Shown here: one piece after another, positions 5,224-5,521 of the stretch
Layout: the number at the start of each line of letters is the position of its first letter
Position numbering within the stretch: position 1 is the stretch's first letter
Source: Paracoccus sp. (in: a-proteobacteria)
GTDB lineage: Bacteria; Pseudomonadota; Alphaproteobacteria; Rhodobacterales; Rhodobacteraceae
Assembly (NCBI GenBank): GCA_031178645.1
Contig: JAPSIP010000125.1
Location: forward strand, 1-5,521
Length of the DNA: 5,521 bases
Direction of reading: 5' to 3'
Program-made: the position numbers and the translations under genes
Notes under the pieces: generated by a model
Seen by the model: only the letters and a program-made list of their open reading frames with translations
The model's database searches: none
What the model was told of the DNA's origin: nothing

Positions 5224-5521
5224 ATGATTAAACGTGTTTCCCCTCCCGGCAAGGATCCTGACGCGGGTCCTCGCAACCCCCAACCTGCGCATATCCTGCA
5301 GAAGAAGGATTTCGTGGATCGGGTCGTTGCGGCCAGCGGCGCCAAGAAGGCCGACGCCCGCCCCATTATCGAGGCCACGTTGGCCCAACTGGGAAAGGCC
5401 TTGTCCGCAGGCGAAACCCTTGCCGTGCCGCCCCTGGGCCGCGCGCGGGTCAACCTGGAACGCGACCAGCGTGGCGGAGAGATCATCACCCTGCGCCTGC
5501 GCCGCCGCCCCTCCAGCATCT
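5224..5521 (+). CDS. HU-family DNA-binding protein (3' end beyond window)
   Basis: A histone-like DNA-binding protein; HU/IHF proteins dimerise, bend DNA and compact the nucleoid. 99 codons are visible and the frame is open at the right edge. A proline-rich, probably disordered N-terminal extension (1-25) precedes the HU-like core. Core elements are LQKKDFVDRVVAASGAKKAD (helix pair, 25-44), IIEATLAQLGKALSAGE (48-64) and the strand LAVPPLGRARVNLER (66-80). The usual arm motif RNPxTG is replaced by a short DQRGGE turn (81-86) followed by strongly basic strands (ITLRLRRRP). The ATG at 5224 has GGAG six bases upstream; the adjacent GTG at 5221 is too close to that site. It is likely a monocistronic gene, since a terminator precedes it. 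Family assignment is good; whether it bends DNA like true HU is uncertain. Confidence 0.82.
   Translation, partial: MIKRVSPPGKDPDAGPRNPQPAHILQKKDFVDRVVAASGAKKADARPIIEATLAQLGKALSAGETLAVPPLGRARVNLERDQRGGEIITLRLRRRPSSI

Overview
The window is GC-rich DNA with strong G/C preference at third codon positions. This leaves long but meaningless open frames on the opposite strand of almost every real gene. A DUF2312/GapR protein, a DeaD helicase with a DbpA-type RNA-binding domain, an RTX protein of the GGxGxD type with an M10-like C-terminus, and an HU-like protein with shortened arms together suggest an alphaproteobacterium. It is most likely a member of the Rhodobacterales, perhaps Paracoccus-like. 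The genus is an inference from general protein character, not from a marker gene.

Layout from left to right. (1) 1-723, minus strand: the first 241 residues of a RhlE-type DEAD-box RNA helicase, cut by the left window edge. (2) 724-1080: a 357-bp divergent intergenic region with no credible gene but several dyads and a tandem TTAAC-type repeat. (3) 1081-2040, plus strand: a 319-residue secreted RTX calcium-binding protein with an AT-richer, unrecognised N-terminal part, eight in-register nonapeptide repeats and a type I secretion C-terminus. (4) 2037-2710, minus strand: a two-gene unit, a 74-residue two-helix membrane protein followed by D-aminoacyl-tRNA deacylase (dtd). The two overlap as TGATG, and dtd meets the RTX gene tail to tail in one shared CTAG. 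(5) 2826-3077, plus strand: gapR, a small nucleoid-associated protein. (6) 3078-3225: a structured leader containing a 21-codon upstream ORF whose stop overlaps the start of the next gene. (7) 3226-5097, plus strand: deaD/csdA-like RNA helicase, closed by a strong intrinsic terminator at 5104-5132. (8) 5224 to the right edge, plus strand: an HU-like DNA-binding protein, truncated, preceded by a TTGACC/GGTCAA dyad.

Most of the genes concern nucleic-acid structure or translation quality: two RNA helicases, two nucleoid-type proteins and one tRNA proofreading enzyme. The RTX exoprotein is the outlier in both function and base composition. No mobile element, CRISPR array, tRNA or rRNA was seen. 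The most interesting element is the leader of the deaD gene: deaD lacks a Shine-Dalgarno sequence of its own, and a small upstream ORF ends exactly on its start codon inside a region that can form alternative hairpins.
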